Source: Flaccisagitta enflata (Eukaryota; Chaetognatha; Sagittoidea; Aphragmophora). Taken from it: 64,000 bases of DNA. The DNA is taken from positions 52,824,001 to 52,888,000 of the forward strand of contig OZ231126.1 in the NCBI GenBank assembly GCA_965153355.1, read 5' to 3'. Below, piece after piece: positions 9,819-19,666 of the stretch. Numbering within the stretch: position 1 is the stretch's first letter; the number at the start of each line of letters is the position of its first letter. The notes under the pieces were generated by a model. The model was not told the origin of the DNA and made no database searches. It saw only the letters and a list, made by a program, of their open reading frames with translations. The translations under genes were made by a program, and so were the position numbers.

Positions 9819-10745
9819 ATGCCGGAAAAAACAAAGGAAGGAAAATCGCCAAAGGCGCAGAAGGAGAAGGAGAAGGAAAGGGAAAAACAGAAAATCGCCC
9901 AAGAGATGAGCGCGACTATTACTAGCCTTAGGAAGAAATCCGAGGGCGTGAAAAAAACGCGCGAACTGGCACGGGAGACAGGCGAGACTAAAGACAAAGA
10001 AGCGGAGAAAAGAGCTAAGGCTGCACTATACGAGGACATGAAAGGAGTAGCCAGAGTACAGAACAGGGCCAAAAAAGCAGGCCTAGACACGGAAAGGCTG
10101 GAACGAACACAGGTGGAAGCGAACGAAGCCTACCTGGACAGAGGGCGCGGAAAAGACGCTCAGGGAGCCGGAAAGAAGACGAAGGGTTTCGAGGACGACT
10201 ACGAAATAGGAGAAGGAGCACCTAAGGACAAGGAAGGGAAAAAGGGTTACGCAACCCGGTCAAAGGCTACCGACAGAATGGACTGGCCCAAGGGATTAGG
10301 CCAAGAGACACCGGTGAGGGAAGGGCAAAAATCAAGATCCCCATCCCCAGTGTCAACACCGGAGCCAAGCTATGACAGAATGCCTCCTCCGAGAGAAAAG
10401 GATGGCAAATTCTGCAAGAAGGGAAAAGAGCCGGTGATACAGAAGAAGAACGCGTTCGAGGTGCTGATGAAAAAGAAAGGGAAGGAAGGAGGAGAGAAAG
10501 GAGGAAAAACAAAGAGTCAGGCCGACAAATCAAAAGCGTCGAGCGGGTCCAAGAGCAAGAAATCCTCTGCCACAAGCAAAGCGGAACAGGAAATAAACCG
10601 CGAGAGAGAGGAAGAACAAGCCGAAGACTTGGTCGAGCAGTCGGTACACGACCGGGAGATCAGGTCAAAGGAGGACGAGGTCGAAGACCTAGAGAGACAA
10701 TTGGCCGCCAAGAAAGCTGAGATTCAGAGAAAGAAAGAACAATGA
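9819..10745 (+). CDS. gag: BEL/Pao Gag, N-terminal charged region
   Basis: ATG at 9819 is the first in this frame after the leader. The 308 residues are highly charged and low in complexity: a Lys/Glu-rich start, an Ala/Lys/Glu helix-forming stretch (about 25-110), a Pro/Ser-rich patch with SPSPVSTPEP (about 170), a Lys/Ser-rich basic segment, and a coiled-coil-like end. It ends at UGA 10743, but the same frame continues open on the other side with the same charged pattern, so this is very probably the first part of one Gag protein rather than a separate gene. Either the UGA is read through or it is a recent nonsense mutation. Confidence 0.8.
   Translation: MPEKTKEGKSPKAQKEKEKEREKQKIAQEMSATITSLRKKSEGVKKTRELARETGETKDKEAEKRAKAALYEDMKGVARVQNRAKKAGLDTERLERTQVEANEAYLDRGRGKDAQGAGKKTKGFEDDYEIGEGAPKDKEGKKGYATRSKATDRMDWPKGLGQETPVREGQKSRSPSPVSTPEPSYDRMPPPREKDGKFCKKGKEPVIQKKNAFEVLMKKKGKEGGEKGGKTKSQADKSKASSGSKSKKSSATSKAEQEINREREEEQAEDLVEQSVHDREIRSKEDEVEDLERQLAAKKAEIQRKKEQ
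10743..10745 (+). other. In-frame UGA inside gag
   Basis: Context CAA UGA GAA. Upstream and downstream codons continue one Glu/Arg/Lys-rich coiled-coil pattern without a change of frame. The context is not a known strong readthrough signal. A C-to-T change in a CGA arginine codon is the simplest explanation. Confidence 0.75.
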
Positions 10746-12173
10746 GAACGAGAAGAGATAGAGAAGGAGAAGGTAAGAAAGGAGAAGGAGAAAATCCGGA
10801 AAAACAGGCTTCAGAGAGCTAAGGAGGCAGACGAGAGGAGCTCCGAAGGAGGGAGCAGGAGCTTGGGGGACGAGGAAGCCATCGTGGAGGTACAGGCCCC
10901 AGGGCCGAAGAAGGCGAATAAACCGCCACAAGAGCAAGACGCAGACAGAACCGCAAAATGGGTGGCGGATAGCATAAATCAAGAACAAGCAAGAAATTCA
11001 GACGAGGAGAGAATCTCAGAACTGGCAAAGGCCGCAGTAGCAGCCGTTCAGGCCTCGGAAGCGGGCAGAGAAGAGAGAAGACAACAGACAGGTCCCTCCC
11101 GACTCGAGGCGCTAAAAGTTGTAGAAAGGAAGAGACCGGAGGTCAAATTCGAGGCCAGAGGGAAGCAAGTGGACTTCGAGAGCCACATGCGCGCTTTCCT
11201 GAGGACAATGAAAGTAGAGGGTCTAGCCTACGCAGACAAACTAGTGGAGATGAAATTCTGGTTCGGGTCAACAGCCTACCTAAGAGTCGCCAGCTACATG
11301 AGAAGAGACGACGCGGAAACCGCATTCGACGAAGCCGTGGCAAGGCTGAGGAAGGAGTACGGAGAAAAGAGGGACACGGCCGAGGACATGATAGCAAGCT
11401 TGACAAGCGGAGAAGCAATCAAATCCCAGGACCACGAGGCCATCGCAGAATTTACCCTCAAACTCGAGGAGGTGTTCTCTCTGGCAGTGGAAACAGACAG
11501 AGACGACGATTTCAACCGAGAGGCCATTTACAAGAGAATACTGACCTCAAAACTGCCTTTCCTATTGAACAAATGGGCTTGGCACGTGACAAAGAAGGGG
11601 CTGAAAAACCCCAAATTCGAAGATTTAATGAGCTTCCTGTCCCAAAACATGGAGGCCACCGAGCTCATGAAAGAATACGACCCCGGCACAAACAGGTCAA
11701 AGGCAAGCAGGAAGCCGGTTTCGACGGAAGAAAAGAAAACAGGGAACAGCCGAAACGGCGGGGGATGGCAGACAGTAGGAGCAAAGCAGAAGGAAAACAT
11801 AAGCCAGAGGCTCACGGAACTATCCGGCACCCCAAGAACAACAGCACCCCCCACGACGGGGGCCGGACAAGGAACGAATGGGCAAGAACAAGCAAGGATC
11901 ATGCCCAAGTGCGAACTATGCCCCGATTCTCACTGGCTAGACCTATGCGGCAAATTTAGGGACATGAAACCAGACGAGAAAGTCGAATACCTGAGAAACG
12001 CAAACAGGTGCCTGAAATGCACAAGGACCCACAGAACTCAGAACTGCAGGTTCAGCTACGCATGCAAGAAATGCTCAGAGATCCACGCGACAGTAATGCA
12101 CGAAGCTTTACAGGATGAAGCCACCCTCCTCGAAGCACTGATCGACGAGGAGGAGGAAGAGGAACAAGCATGA
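10746..12173 (+). CDS. gag: BEL/Pao Gag, capsid-like and zinc-knuckle region
   Basis: Continues the frame of 9819-10745 with no ATG until about 11188. Contains the region typical of BEL Gag (DUF1759-like: the SHMRAFLRTMKVEG to LLNKWAWHVTKKG span, about 11180-11600), a linker rich in Thr/Gly/Gln, then a Cys/His cluster at 11907-12105: C..C...H...C, then a later RCLKC, H..QNC, ACKKC and H..VMHE. This spacing is the BEL-type nucleocapsid array and binds nucleic acid. An acidic tail (EEEEEE) ends at UGA 12171. Role: particle assembly and RNA packaging in the cytoplasm. Confidence 0.85.
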   Translation, partial: EREEIEKEKVRKEKEKIRKNRLQRAKEADERSSEGGSRSLGDEEAIVEVQAPGPKKANKPPQEQDADRTAKWVADSINQEQARNSDEERISELAKAAVAAVQASEAGREERRQQTGPSRLEALKVVERKRPEVKFEARGKQVDFESHMRAFLRTMKVEGLAYADKLVEMKFWFGSTAYLRVASYMRRDDAETAFDEAVARLRKEYGEKRDTAEDMIASLTSGEAIKSQDHEAIAEFTLKLEEVFSLAVETDRDDDFNREAIYKRILTSKLPFLLNKWAWHVTKKGLKNPKFEDLMSFLSQNMEATELMKEYDPGTNRSKASRKPVSTEEKKTGNSRNGGGWQTVGAKQKENISQRLTELSGTPRTTAPPTTGAGQGTNGQEQARIMPKCELCPDSHWLDLCGKFRDMKPDEKVEYLRNANRCLKCTRTHRTQNCRFSYACKKCSEIHATVMHEALQDEATLLEALIDEEEEEEQA

Positions 12174-12179
12174 CTAGCG
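12171..12179 (+). promoter_or_regulatory. Probable gag-pol stop-codon readthrough site (UGA CUA G)
   Basis: The gag stop UGA is followed directly by CUA GCG, and pol continues in the same frame (12 codons before its first ATG at 12210). UGA CUA is the best-known cellular and viral readthrough context. A downstream stem-loop was looked for by eye but not found with certainty; the next 20 bases are very G-rich. Confidence 0.7.
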
Positions 12180-12209
12180 GCCACGGGGGGGAAAAGGGGC
12201 GCAAGGAGG

Positions 12210-15200
12210 ATGATAGTGCCGGTGAGGATAGAAGGGAGTGGAAGAAAGAAGGAGACGTACGCGCTTCTCGACGGAGGGGCCAGCAACGCGGTGATCACAG
12301 GGAAATTAGCGACAGAATTAGGATTGGAAACAACGGAAAAATCAACAGTACTGTACACGGTGGAAGGCGCAACAAGAAAACGCAGAAGCTACGTGGACTT
12401 CAAATTATCAAATCTCGCAGGCCAATACGAGGCCGAGGTGGAACAAGCAGTGGTCATGGATTTCATCACCGCAAAAAGCGAGAAGCCTCCACGGAATTCG
12501 GACATAAACAACTTGGAATACCTGAGAGGGGTGAAATTCGAAGAATTAGATCACGACGATATAGAAGTGATCATCCCAGCAGAGCTAAATGAAATCTGGG
12601 TGGGAAGACCATACAGACGGTCGACTCGACGATTACCGGTGGCCATCGAGACCGCATGCGGATGGACGCTACTGGGCGGCGGCGCAGACAAAGATGGAGA
12701 GGAGGAATCCTGCTTCAGGACGATAATAGAGGAGGACAACAAAGGCATCCACGAACTGGTCGAAAAGATATACAGCGGTGATTTCCCGACGATTGCAAAA
12801 AACGAGATTCACCTATCAGACGACGACAAGCACGCGATAGAACAGCTGAAGGAAACCGTCAGATTCGACGAAGAAACAGGCCACTACGTCAGCGGGGTCC
12901 TGTATAAAGGGACGAGGGACGAGGCAATGGAGAAACTGAATGCGGTAGACTCAGCAAACTATGCTAAGACCAGAACAAGGAAAGCGGTGGAGAAAGTCAG
13001 AAGAATGGGAGGAGAGAATCTGCAATACTTGAAGAATCAGATGAGCGGAATATTCGACGACGGGCACGCAGAATTCATAAATCCAGAAGACGTGCCCGAC
13101 GACGTACCAAAGTGGGTCTTACCCCTACACGTGGTATTCCACCCCAACAAACCGACTAAGCCCAGATGCTGCCACGACGCGAAGGCAATGCTGCAAGGAG
13201 TGTCGCTGAACAGCCTGTTATTGACAGGGCCCGACCTACTCAACCGACTGTTGGGCGTCCTATTCAAGTTCAGGAGACACGAGGTGACGGTCTCCGCGGA
13301 TATCAAAGGATTCTTCCATCAGGTATACGTCTACGAGAAAGACAAATACCTATTCCAGTTCTACTGGTACGTGGACGCCGAACTGAGAGAACCGAAGTTG
13401 TGCTACATCAAGGTCCACACATTCGGAGCGAAATCATCGCCGACAGTAAGCACGTACGTGCTCAGACATCACGCCAAGCTGCACAAGGACGAAATCAGCC
13501 CCGAGACGCTGGAAGCAATTATGGAAATGTTCTACGTCGACGACTTCCTGGGAAGCTACGAGAAGGAAGACATGGCTAAGAAAGTTCGCGTAGAACTTAC
13601 AGACCTACTGAAGAAAGGCGGGTTCGAGTTAGTAAAATGGAACTCAAACCGACCAAGAGTATTGGAAGACGGAGAGGAGAGAGACGAGGACAAGGAGATC
13701 AAAGAGACGGACCCACAGGCAGAGACGATAGAGAAAGTCTTGGGGGTAAAGTACTCATTCGGCAAGGACAAGTTCTTCTTCGAAGCCAAGAAAGAAAAAC
13801 TGAACGCGGAGGTCAAGACAAAAAGAGGCATGTTGAAGGCACTCGCCTCCATGTATGACCCGCTGGGCATAGTGTCGCCATACATACTGGAAGGTAAACT
13901 CCTCCTTAGTGAGGTGATGAAGGACAAGAAGCTGGGTTGGGACAACCTGATCAGGAAGGACACCAAGAAGAATTTCGAAAAGTTTCTCAGAGGAGTAGAG
14001 GCGCTATCGCAGTACACGATCGACAGATGGCTGAATGTGGAAGCGACGAAGGGAGTGATTCCCACTCTACAGGTGTTCTGCGAAAGCAGCAAGGTAGCCT
14101 ACGGCTTTGTCTTCTACAGAAGGGTACAAGCCGACAGAACAGTAGTGATGAGGTTTCTTTTCGCAAAAAGTAGACTCATCCCTGCAAACGCCGAAAAGAC
14201 CCGACACCACGAAAGCATCCCACGCTTCGAGCTGACAGCAGCGAAAGCGGCGTCAGACATGTACGAAGAGATTTGCAAAGAAGCCGGCGAGGAACACGGA
14301 AAAGTATACTTCTGGTCAGACAGCAAGACGACTCTAAACTGGATACGGAATCGAAGCATCAGACCAGACACGTTCATGCAGAACAGAATATCGGTGATAA
14401 GAGCCAAGACAAACACCGAAGACTGGCACTTCGTCCCAACGAAGGAAAATCCGGCCGACCATTCATCGAGAGGCATTAAAGCAACCGATACAGAAACGTG
14501 GGACATCTTCCTAAACGGCCCCTTGTTCCTCAGATCCCCCGACTGGGTCCCTCCAGACAAAACTCTAACGGAGGAAGAAACGGCGGGGGAGGAGGTGGTC
14601 ACAATAAACGCGGTGGTCGAGAAGATCGAGGAAAAATCCTGGGTAGAAGGAGTGACGGAGAGGAGAGAGACGTGGGCCAGGAAGATAAGACTTCTAGCAA
14701 GAGTAAAAAGATGCGCCAGAAAGTGGAAGACAAAGAAGAACGCCGGAAGAAATGGAAAAATTCCGGAGTTGAAAAACGAGGAATTACGTGAGGCCGAACA
14801 GATCATTATCAGAGACATTCAAGAAAGGCACTTCGACGCCGAACTGAAAATACTGAGGAGAGAAAAAATCTACAGCCCACGGTCAAGAAAAGAGATATCA
14901 CTAAAGACGTCCAAGCTGAGAAAACTAAACATTTTCCTGGACAAAGATAACGTAGTGAGAGCAGGGACAAGATTAGTGGACTACGAGAAAATGTCCTACA
15001 ACAGTCGATGCCCAATCGTACTCCCAAAGGAAGACAAGACAGTGACCGCGATCATCCAACAAACACACACAGTGTACGGACATATGGGAGCTAATTTCAC
15101 ACGCAACGCCCTGAGAAAGAAATTCGCTATTTTGGACGACGGCCAGGCTACAAAAAAAGTGATACACAGATGCATCCGATGCCAAAAGAATTTCAAACAG

Positions 15201-16154
15201 CCTGTGAATCAACAAATGGGAGAACTGCCAGAGGAAAGAATCAGCCCGGGATACGCATTCGAATGCAGCGGGGCAGACGTATTCGGTCCATTTGAAATAA
15301 GAGGAGGAAAAAAGGGCAAAGAGAGAATAAAGAAATATTGCCTAATTTTCACCTGCTTGAAGACGAGAGGCGTCCACTTCGAACCAATAGATTCAATCTC
15401 CGCCCCCGCGCTGATAAACGCGTTGATCCGCTTCACAGCCAGAAGACCAGGAGTGAAGAAGATTTTCTCGGATTGTGGCCGAAATTTCGTCGGAGCCGAA
15501 AAATTGATCGAAGAAGCCCTGAAAACCGCAGACCAAAAAACCGGTCACGAAATCGAGTGGGTGCAAATAGCTCCAAAGGCTCCCTTTAGGGGGGGAATTT
15601 GGGAAAGACTAATAAAAGAAACAAAGAAAATTTTGGTGTCGCTTCTGGGAAAAGAGGACGCCAATAACGACATTTTCATCACAGTGATCGCTCAGGCTGA
15701 GGCCATCCTGAACAATCGGCCACTTACGCACGTCGCCAAAGACCCATCCGACCTTGAAGCGCTAACGCCGGCGTCGCTAATGCATCCGGGAACAGAGCAA
15801 TGGGAAAATCCAGTCCTTTCACGCATGGAACCTTGGGAATCAAAGGAAATGCGACACATGCATCAGAAGTCTATCAACCTCATTCGGGGGTTCTGGAAAA
15901 GATGGTCCTCAGAGTACTTAAACACTCTCAGGCACAGACAAAAATGGACAAAAAACGAAAAAGACATAGAGACAGACCAATTGGTGCTGATGGTAGATGA
16001 ATGCAAACAGAGAAAGGACTGGAAACTAGGAAGAGTGGTAGAAGCGGAGAAGAGCGAGAGGGATGGGAAAGTGAGAACCGTGACGGTCAGAACGGCAAAC
16101 GGAAGAGTAGTTCGCAGAGCCACCGGTAAAGTGGTGGCGCTGGAACTAGAATGA
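12210..16154 (+). CDS. pol: BEL/Pao Pol polyprotein: protease, RT, RNase H, integrase
   Basis: A 1,314-residue frame in the same phase as gag; if made by readthrough it starts at 12174. Aspartic protease: LLDGGAS with Asp at residue 21 (D-x-G-A as in BEL proteases). RT: RCCHDAKAMLQGVSLN, first Asp in SADIKGFFHQV (364), YVDD at 442-445. RNase H: FCESS (Glu 625 where BEL elements usually have Asp), FWSDSKTTLNWI, NPADHSSRG. Integrase: zinc finger His 953, His 958, Cys 988, Cys 991; DDE core Asp 1023 (GADVFGP), Asp 1088 (SDCGRNF) and Glu 1132 (IWERLIKETK). The C-terminus resembles DUF5641 (about 1215-1314). It makes cDNA in the particle and inserts it in the nucleus. No frameshift. Confidence 0.95.
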   Translation: MIVPVRIEGSGRKKETYALLDGGASNAVITGKLATELGLETTEKSTVLYTVEGATRKRRSYVDFKLSNLAGQYEAEVEQAVVMDFITAKSEKPPRNSDINNLEYLRGVKFEELDHDDIEVIIPAELNEIWVGRPYRRSTRRLPVAIETACGWTLLGGGADKDGEEESCFRTIIEEDNKGIHELVEKIYSGDFPTIAKNEIHLSDDDKHAIEQLKETVRFDEETGHYVSGVLYKGTRDEAMEKLNAVDSANYAKTRTRKAVEKVRRMGGENLQYLKNQMSGIFDDGHAEFINPEDVPDDVPKWVLPLHVVFHPNKPTKPRCCHDAKAMLQGVSLNSLLLTGPDLLNRLLGVLFKFRRHEVTVSADIKGFFHQVYVYEKDKYLFQFYWYVDAELREPKLCYIKVHTFGAKSSPTVSTYVLRHHAKLHKDEISPETLEAIMEMFYVDDFLGSYEKEDMAKKVRVELTDLLKKGGFELVKWNSNRPRVLEDGEERDEDKEIKETDPQAETIEKVLGVKYSFGKDKFFFEAKKEKLNAEVKTKRGMLKALASMYDPLGIVSPYILEGKLLLSEVMKDKKLGWDNLIRKDTKKNFEKFLRGVEALSQYTIDRWLNVEATKGVIPTLQVFCESSKVAYGFVFYRRVQADRTVVMRFLFAKSRLIPANAEKTRHHESIPRFELTAAKAASDMYEEICKEAGEEHGKVYFWSDSKTTLNWIRNRSIRPDTFMQNRISVIRAKTNTEDWHFVPTKENPADHSSRGIKATDTETWDIFLNGPLFLRSPDWVPPDKTLTEEETAGEEVVTINAVVEKIEEKSWVEGVTERRETWARKIRLLARVKRCARKWKTKKNAGRNGKIPELKNEELREAEQIIIRDIQERHFDAELKILRREKIYSPRSRKEISLKTSKLRKLNIFLDKDNVVRAGTRLVDYEKMSYNSRCPIVLPKEDKTVTAIIQQTHTVYGHMGANFTRNALRKKFAILDDGQATKKVIHRCIRCQKNFKQPVNQQMGELPEERISPGYAFECSGADVFGPFEIRGGKKGKERIKKYCLIFTCLKTRGVHFEPIDSISAPALINALIRFTARRPGVKKIFSDCGRNFVGAEKLIEEALKTADQKTGHEIEWVQIAPKAPFRGGIWERLIKETKKILVSLLGKEDANNDIFITVIAQAEAILNNRPLTHVAKDPSDLEALTPASLMHPGTEQWENPVLSRMEPWESKEMRHMHQKSINLIRGFWKRWSSEYLNTLRHRQKWTKNEKDIETDQLVLMVDECKQRKDWKLGRVVEAEKSERDGKVRTVTVRTANGRVVRRATGKVVALELE

Positions 16155-17895
16155 GAAAGCAAATTCCTCACTGTATATATAGCTAGTTAACGTCGGTTTG
16201 ACGGTAGTTAAGGCTATTGTAGTGATGGCGTGCTATGCACAAACTAGGAAATTGTAGAAATGTTGTAAATACAGATCGTGCGACGTCTATCGGAGGTCCA
16301 GTCCAGTACAGGAATGACGGGACGGTAGATAAGATCATTGTTCATTGTACTATTACTTGTCAACATTACAGGACGATTCGCCTTACGACGGCCGGAGAAA
16401 CAAAAAAAAAAAAATGAAAAAAAACGAAAAAGAATGTAGGAATTATCCCCTATCCAGGGGGCGCCACCTGACTCTGCCTTTGACTGCGTTATTGCCAGGC
16501 CTACTCCCATTGGGCACTGACCAGGATTTAAGGGCGGTCTCTCGGCGACCCCCGGCGGCCCGTGTAGGACCGGTCGTCCGGCCTCGTTCGCTCTCGACAG
16601 CTTAGTCACAGGATCGAGGAGAGGCACGATTACAGATGAGTCTCGGACCTCATCCATAACGCACAACCCCAGGCGCATGTTCCTAACTGAAAGAGGAGAG
16701 GTCCCATTTCCCCTTTATACCCCGGAAAAGCCGGACCAACAATGAATTCCCACAGACAGGGAGGGAAAAGCCCACCAAACGCATAGGTGGAAATGAAAAA
16801 GAGAAGACAGAACAACGTTAAAGGGTTAGAGAGACGTAACGTTTTGAACTAAACCAAGAAATCGCGGAGAAAAAATAATCGGGGTCCGCCAGAATAAAAA
16901 AAAGAACGAACCGCAATATGCAAATTAACCGAGGCCTCAAAATTAGACAAAAGAGCAATCGCGCCGAAGCGGGAATTTCGAACTCGAAGAAACGCTTAGA
17001 CGGCTGAGTCACAAGGAACAGAAAGTCGAAGGAATGACTGGATCAAACGATCACCGCGTCGCCATGTCATCGCATTGTCGTGTTACCACGCGACCGCGAC
17101 AATGAGAAGAAAAGAGGAAATAAATTCCGCGCTAAGAATACGGGAGGAGAGAAGCCTTTCTCGAAAAAAAAAAAAAAAAGAAGAAGAAGAAGAAGAAGAA
17201 GAGAAAAACGACCACGTCTTGAACAGAGTTTCAGAGGAGAAAGCGGTAGAAACCTGTTATAATGAGATATACGCTAGCGTATAGTAATGACGCATAAGCA
17301 GAAAGAACGCGTCACGAAAAAAAATAAACATGATGATACATTTGACCGTTAGCGTCAAACTAGCTCCGACAGCGAATTTGGGCGGACGAATCCTGGATGA
17401 AAAATAAAATAAAAAAAAAGGAAATACAACGCGGAATTAAAGACAAGGTGAACGAGAAAGAAAAAATCAGAAATGATTCTATTTGAAAACAAAGAATGCT
17501 AGCAATGGCCGACGATAATAGACCACGGCCTAGCACGTCAGGTTCATCGTTGAGAACCAAACTCGACGAAATTAAAAACTTATGATTTAACTTCTCAGAT
17601 CGCGAGGAGAAAATAACCGAGAAGAGGGCGAGCCCAAAAGACGAGAGAGGAAAGATAAAGAAAAGTCGAGCGAAGGACGACGAACAGAGGAAAAGATAAA
17701 GAAAAAGTCGGACAAAAGACAATCAGAGGTGAGAACGACGAAATGCGACAAACACTCCTGTAAGAGGGAAGGAGGAAAGAGCAAAGATACGATAAAGCTC
17801 TAGGCAGTCTAAAACGAAAACAGGCGAGTTCGGGCGACAACAGTCTGCGCAGAGAGAAGCAGAGAGAGTAATTTTAACCTAAATTTCCAGACAGA
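16155..17895 (+). other. Long region between pol and the 3' gene
   Basis: No plausible protein on the plus strand. It is purine-rich except for a GC-rich island (about 16440-16640). Contains an A/GAA run (17166-17205). The minus-strand frame at 16678-16244 is not recognised. This length of untranslated DNA inside a BEL element is unusual; it could hold splice sites or RNA signals for expressing the 3' gene. Confidence 0.55.
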
Positions 17896-18060
17896 ATGGA
17901 AATCAACGAGGAGACGGCCGGAGTCGCGGAAATTGGGACGACCGGGGAGACAAAAGCGTCAGGAGAAGGAAAGAGCGTCGCCACCAAGGCGCCAAAGAGA
18001 GACGCAAAAGGAAGAAAGGTAGATCAAATACCTCTAGAGAAGGTTAATAAACCGAATTGA
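17896..18060 (+). CDS. Short ORF, possible first exon of the 3' gene
   Basis: A 54-codon ATG frame (MEINEETAGVAEIGTTGETK at the start), Glu/Lys/Thr-rich like the 3' gene. A donor-like GT at 18019 (AAAG|GTAGAT) and an acceptor-like AG at 18150-18151 (GAACAG|TCC) would remove 133 bases and join this frame to the larger one in phase. That would supply the ATG which the larger frame lacks near its 5' end. Inference only. Confidence 0.35.
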   Translation: MEINEETAGVAEIGTTGETKASGEGKSVATKAPKRDAKGRKVDQIPLEKVNKPN

Positions 18061-18130
18061 TTATCCGAGTTGATAATCTGAGTAGATAAACCGAGAGACG
18101 ACAAACCAGAGAAATGACGAAGTCATCTAA

Positions 18131-18837
18131 ATTAATCCATCTCACGAACAGTCCCGCAGAAAACTGGATTATCCCGAGGCGGGAAAAGAGAGATACGAAC
18201 CGACAACCGCGGGGCAAGAAGAGGAGGAGAGACGGCAGAATGCCAACGAGGGAGAAGAGAAATCGGGAAACGAGGAGGAAGTGAACCAAGAAGATAACGA
18301 CGGCGTGGAGGAGAAAATCGAGTACAACGCCGAAACGGCGATAGTCACGGAGACAGCCAACGGAGGAGGAGCCGAAATAGACGCCAGCGCCGCCGGAAAC
18401 GCCGCCGTTATCCGCGACGAAAATGCAGAGATCGCCAGAGCGGAAGAAGAAGAAAGAAGAGCCGAATGGAGACAAGAAGAGAGAGATAGTTCCATGGAAA
18501 CGGACAGCGACCTGCCCGTAACTCCGGGCCGTTCACCAGCGAAGAAGATCGATGAAACGATGGAGAAGGCGGCCATGTTACAAAAGGCGTTGGAACCAGT
18601 GACGCCGGAGGAGCGACTAGTACAGGAAGGAATCCGCCAGCTGGAAGTAGGAAAAGACGCAGAGGCCGACACGCACGGCAGGAGAAGGGAGGCGCGCCAC
18701 AGGAGCCGACGACACGAAGACAGACGCGGCGAGGAGCGGCAACGCAATCATCTCCGGGGATCACCGGGCAGAGCGATAACTCCTTCCACTTCTCGACAGC
18801 AACAGCAGCAGATACAACAGCAGCAACAACAGCGGCC

Positions 18838-18879
<42 letters not shown>

Positions 18880-18911
18880 GCAGCAGCAACAGCAACAGCA
18901 GCAGAAGCAAC

Positions 18912-18942
<31 letters not shown>

Positions 18943-19294
18943 TGGCAGTTTGGGCAGAATTCCAAGACGAAGAGATGGGGAAAGAGAAAAAATACGCCAC
19001 GGGCGGGTCGCAGACAGACCCGAGGACAGAGATGGACGCCGGGAAGAAGATAGAAGACCGAGGAACAACGCGATCAAATGCTATAATTGCCAACGCCACG
19101 GACATAAGGCGAGGCAGTGTAGGTTCTTAGCGAAGCCATCGCAAAAGAGACGCCGCGACGACTCAGAATCGTCGAATGAGGAGAACGAGAGCGAAACGCA
19201 GCGCAAAATGAAAGAAGCTGCAAAAAAGATCGCAAAAGGCGCCAGGTTTTATGACCTGGCGATGAGAGCGCACGCCGCAATCAACAAAGAGTAA
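18131..19294 (+). CDS. Extra 3' gene: polyglutamine protein with CCHC zinc knuckle
   Basis: Open from after a stop at 18128 to TAA at 19292; the first in-frame ATG is 18494 (266 residues). Order: an acidic Glu/Ala-rich N-terminus, an Arg/Glu-rich segment, a polyglutamine tract (18797-18940, CAG/CAA with a few Pro, Arg, Lys, Ile), an Arg/Asp-rich stretch, one retroviral-type knuckle CYNCQRHGHKARQC (19079-19120, C-x2-C-x4-H-x4-C), then KRRRDDSESSNEENE and a helix-forming basic C-terminus. No signal peptide or membrane segment, so it is not an envelope gene. The knuckle suggests RNA binding; the polyQ tract suggests assembly or condensate formation. The frame differs from gag-pol, so a spliced or separate RNA is probably needed. 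Confidence 0.75.
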
Positions 19295-19666
19295 AACATA
19301 TTAATGAATCTCTTCGAATATTACCTTACATTTCTGCAGTTGCAGATACGAGTTTGTTTCATGTTCTTTGATAATGAAATATCTGTACCCGACGATTGGC
19401 GGAGTATAGAGACGGCACGGTCAGAGTAACAGACACTCCCTATATTTGACAAGAAAGGGCAAGCGGGAAGTTTCCCGGGGAACACTATAAAAACGGATGA
19501 CACACACACACGAAAGGAAGTACTATGCCAATCGTCGAAACTGATTGATTGATGCCATGTTGAATGTTTCAAGTTAAGTCAGATTAAGAAATAAAGACGA
19601 GTTCCAAACCAGAGTTGTATTAAATAAAATAAATACAGCAGGAAGAGAACAATAGGTCCAACGAAG
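19295..19666 (+). other. 3' untranslated region of the BEL element
   Basis: Contains an 11-bp perfect inverted repeat, CGACGATTGGC at 19390-19400 and its complement at 19527-19537, a TATA-like ACTATAAAAACGG at about 19486, and AATAAA-type words near 19590 and 19622. No gene. Confidence 0.55.

Noticed and set aside
10743-12173. Selenocysteine or altered genetic code as explanation of the two UGA codons
   Set aside because: No SECIS-like structure was identified and pol itself uses normal stops. A nonsense change plus a readthrough context explains the data more simply.
16244-16678. 144-codon minus-strand frame in the BEL 3' region
   Set aside because: No recognised family; it crosses an A-rich run giving poly-Phe, and it lies antisense inside the element.
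16155-17895. Envelope-like gene after pol
   Set aside because: No frame with signal peptide, glycosylation-rich ectodomain and membrane anchor was seen on the plus strand.
18408-19105. Minus-strand poly-Ala, poly-Leu and poly-Cys frames across the glutamine tract
   Set aside because: Shadows of CAG/CAA codons of the plus-strand accessory gene.
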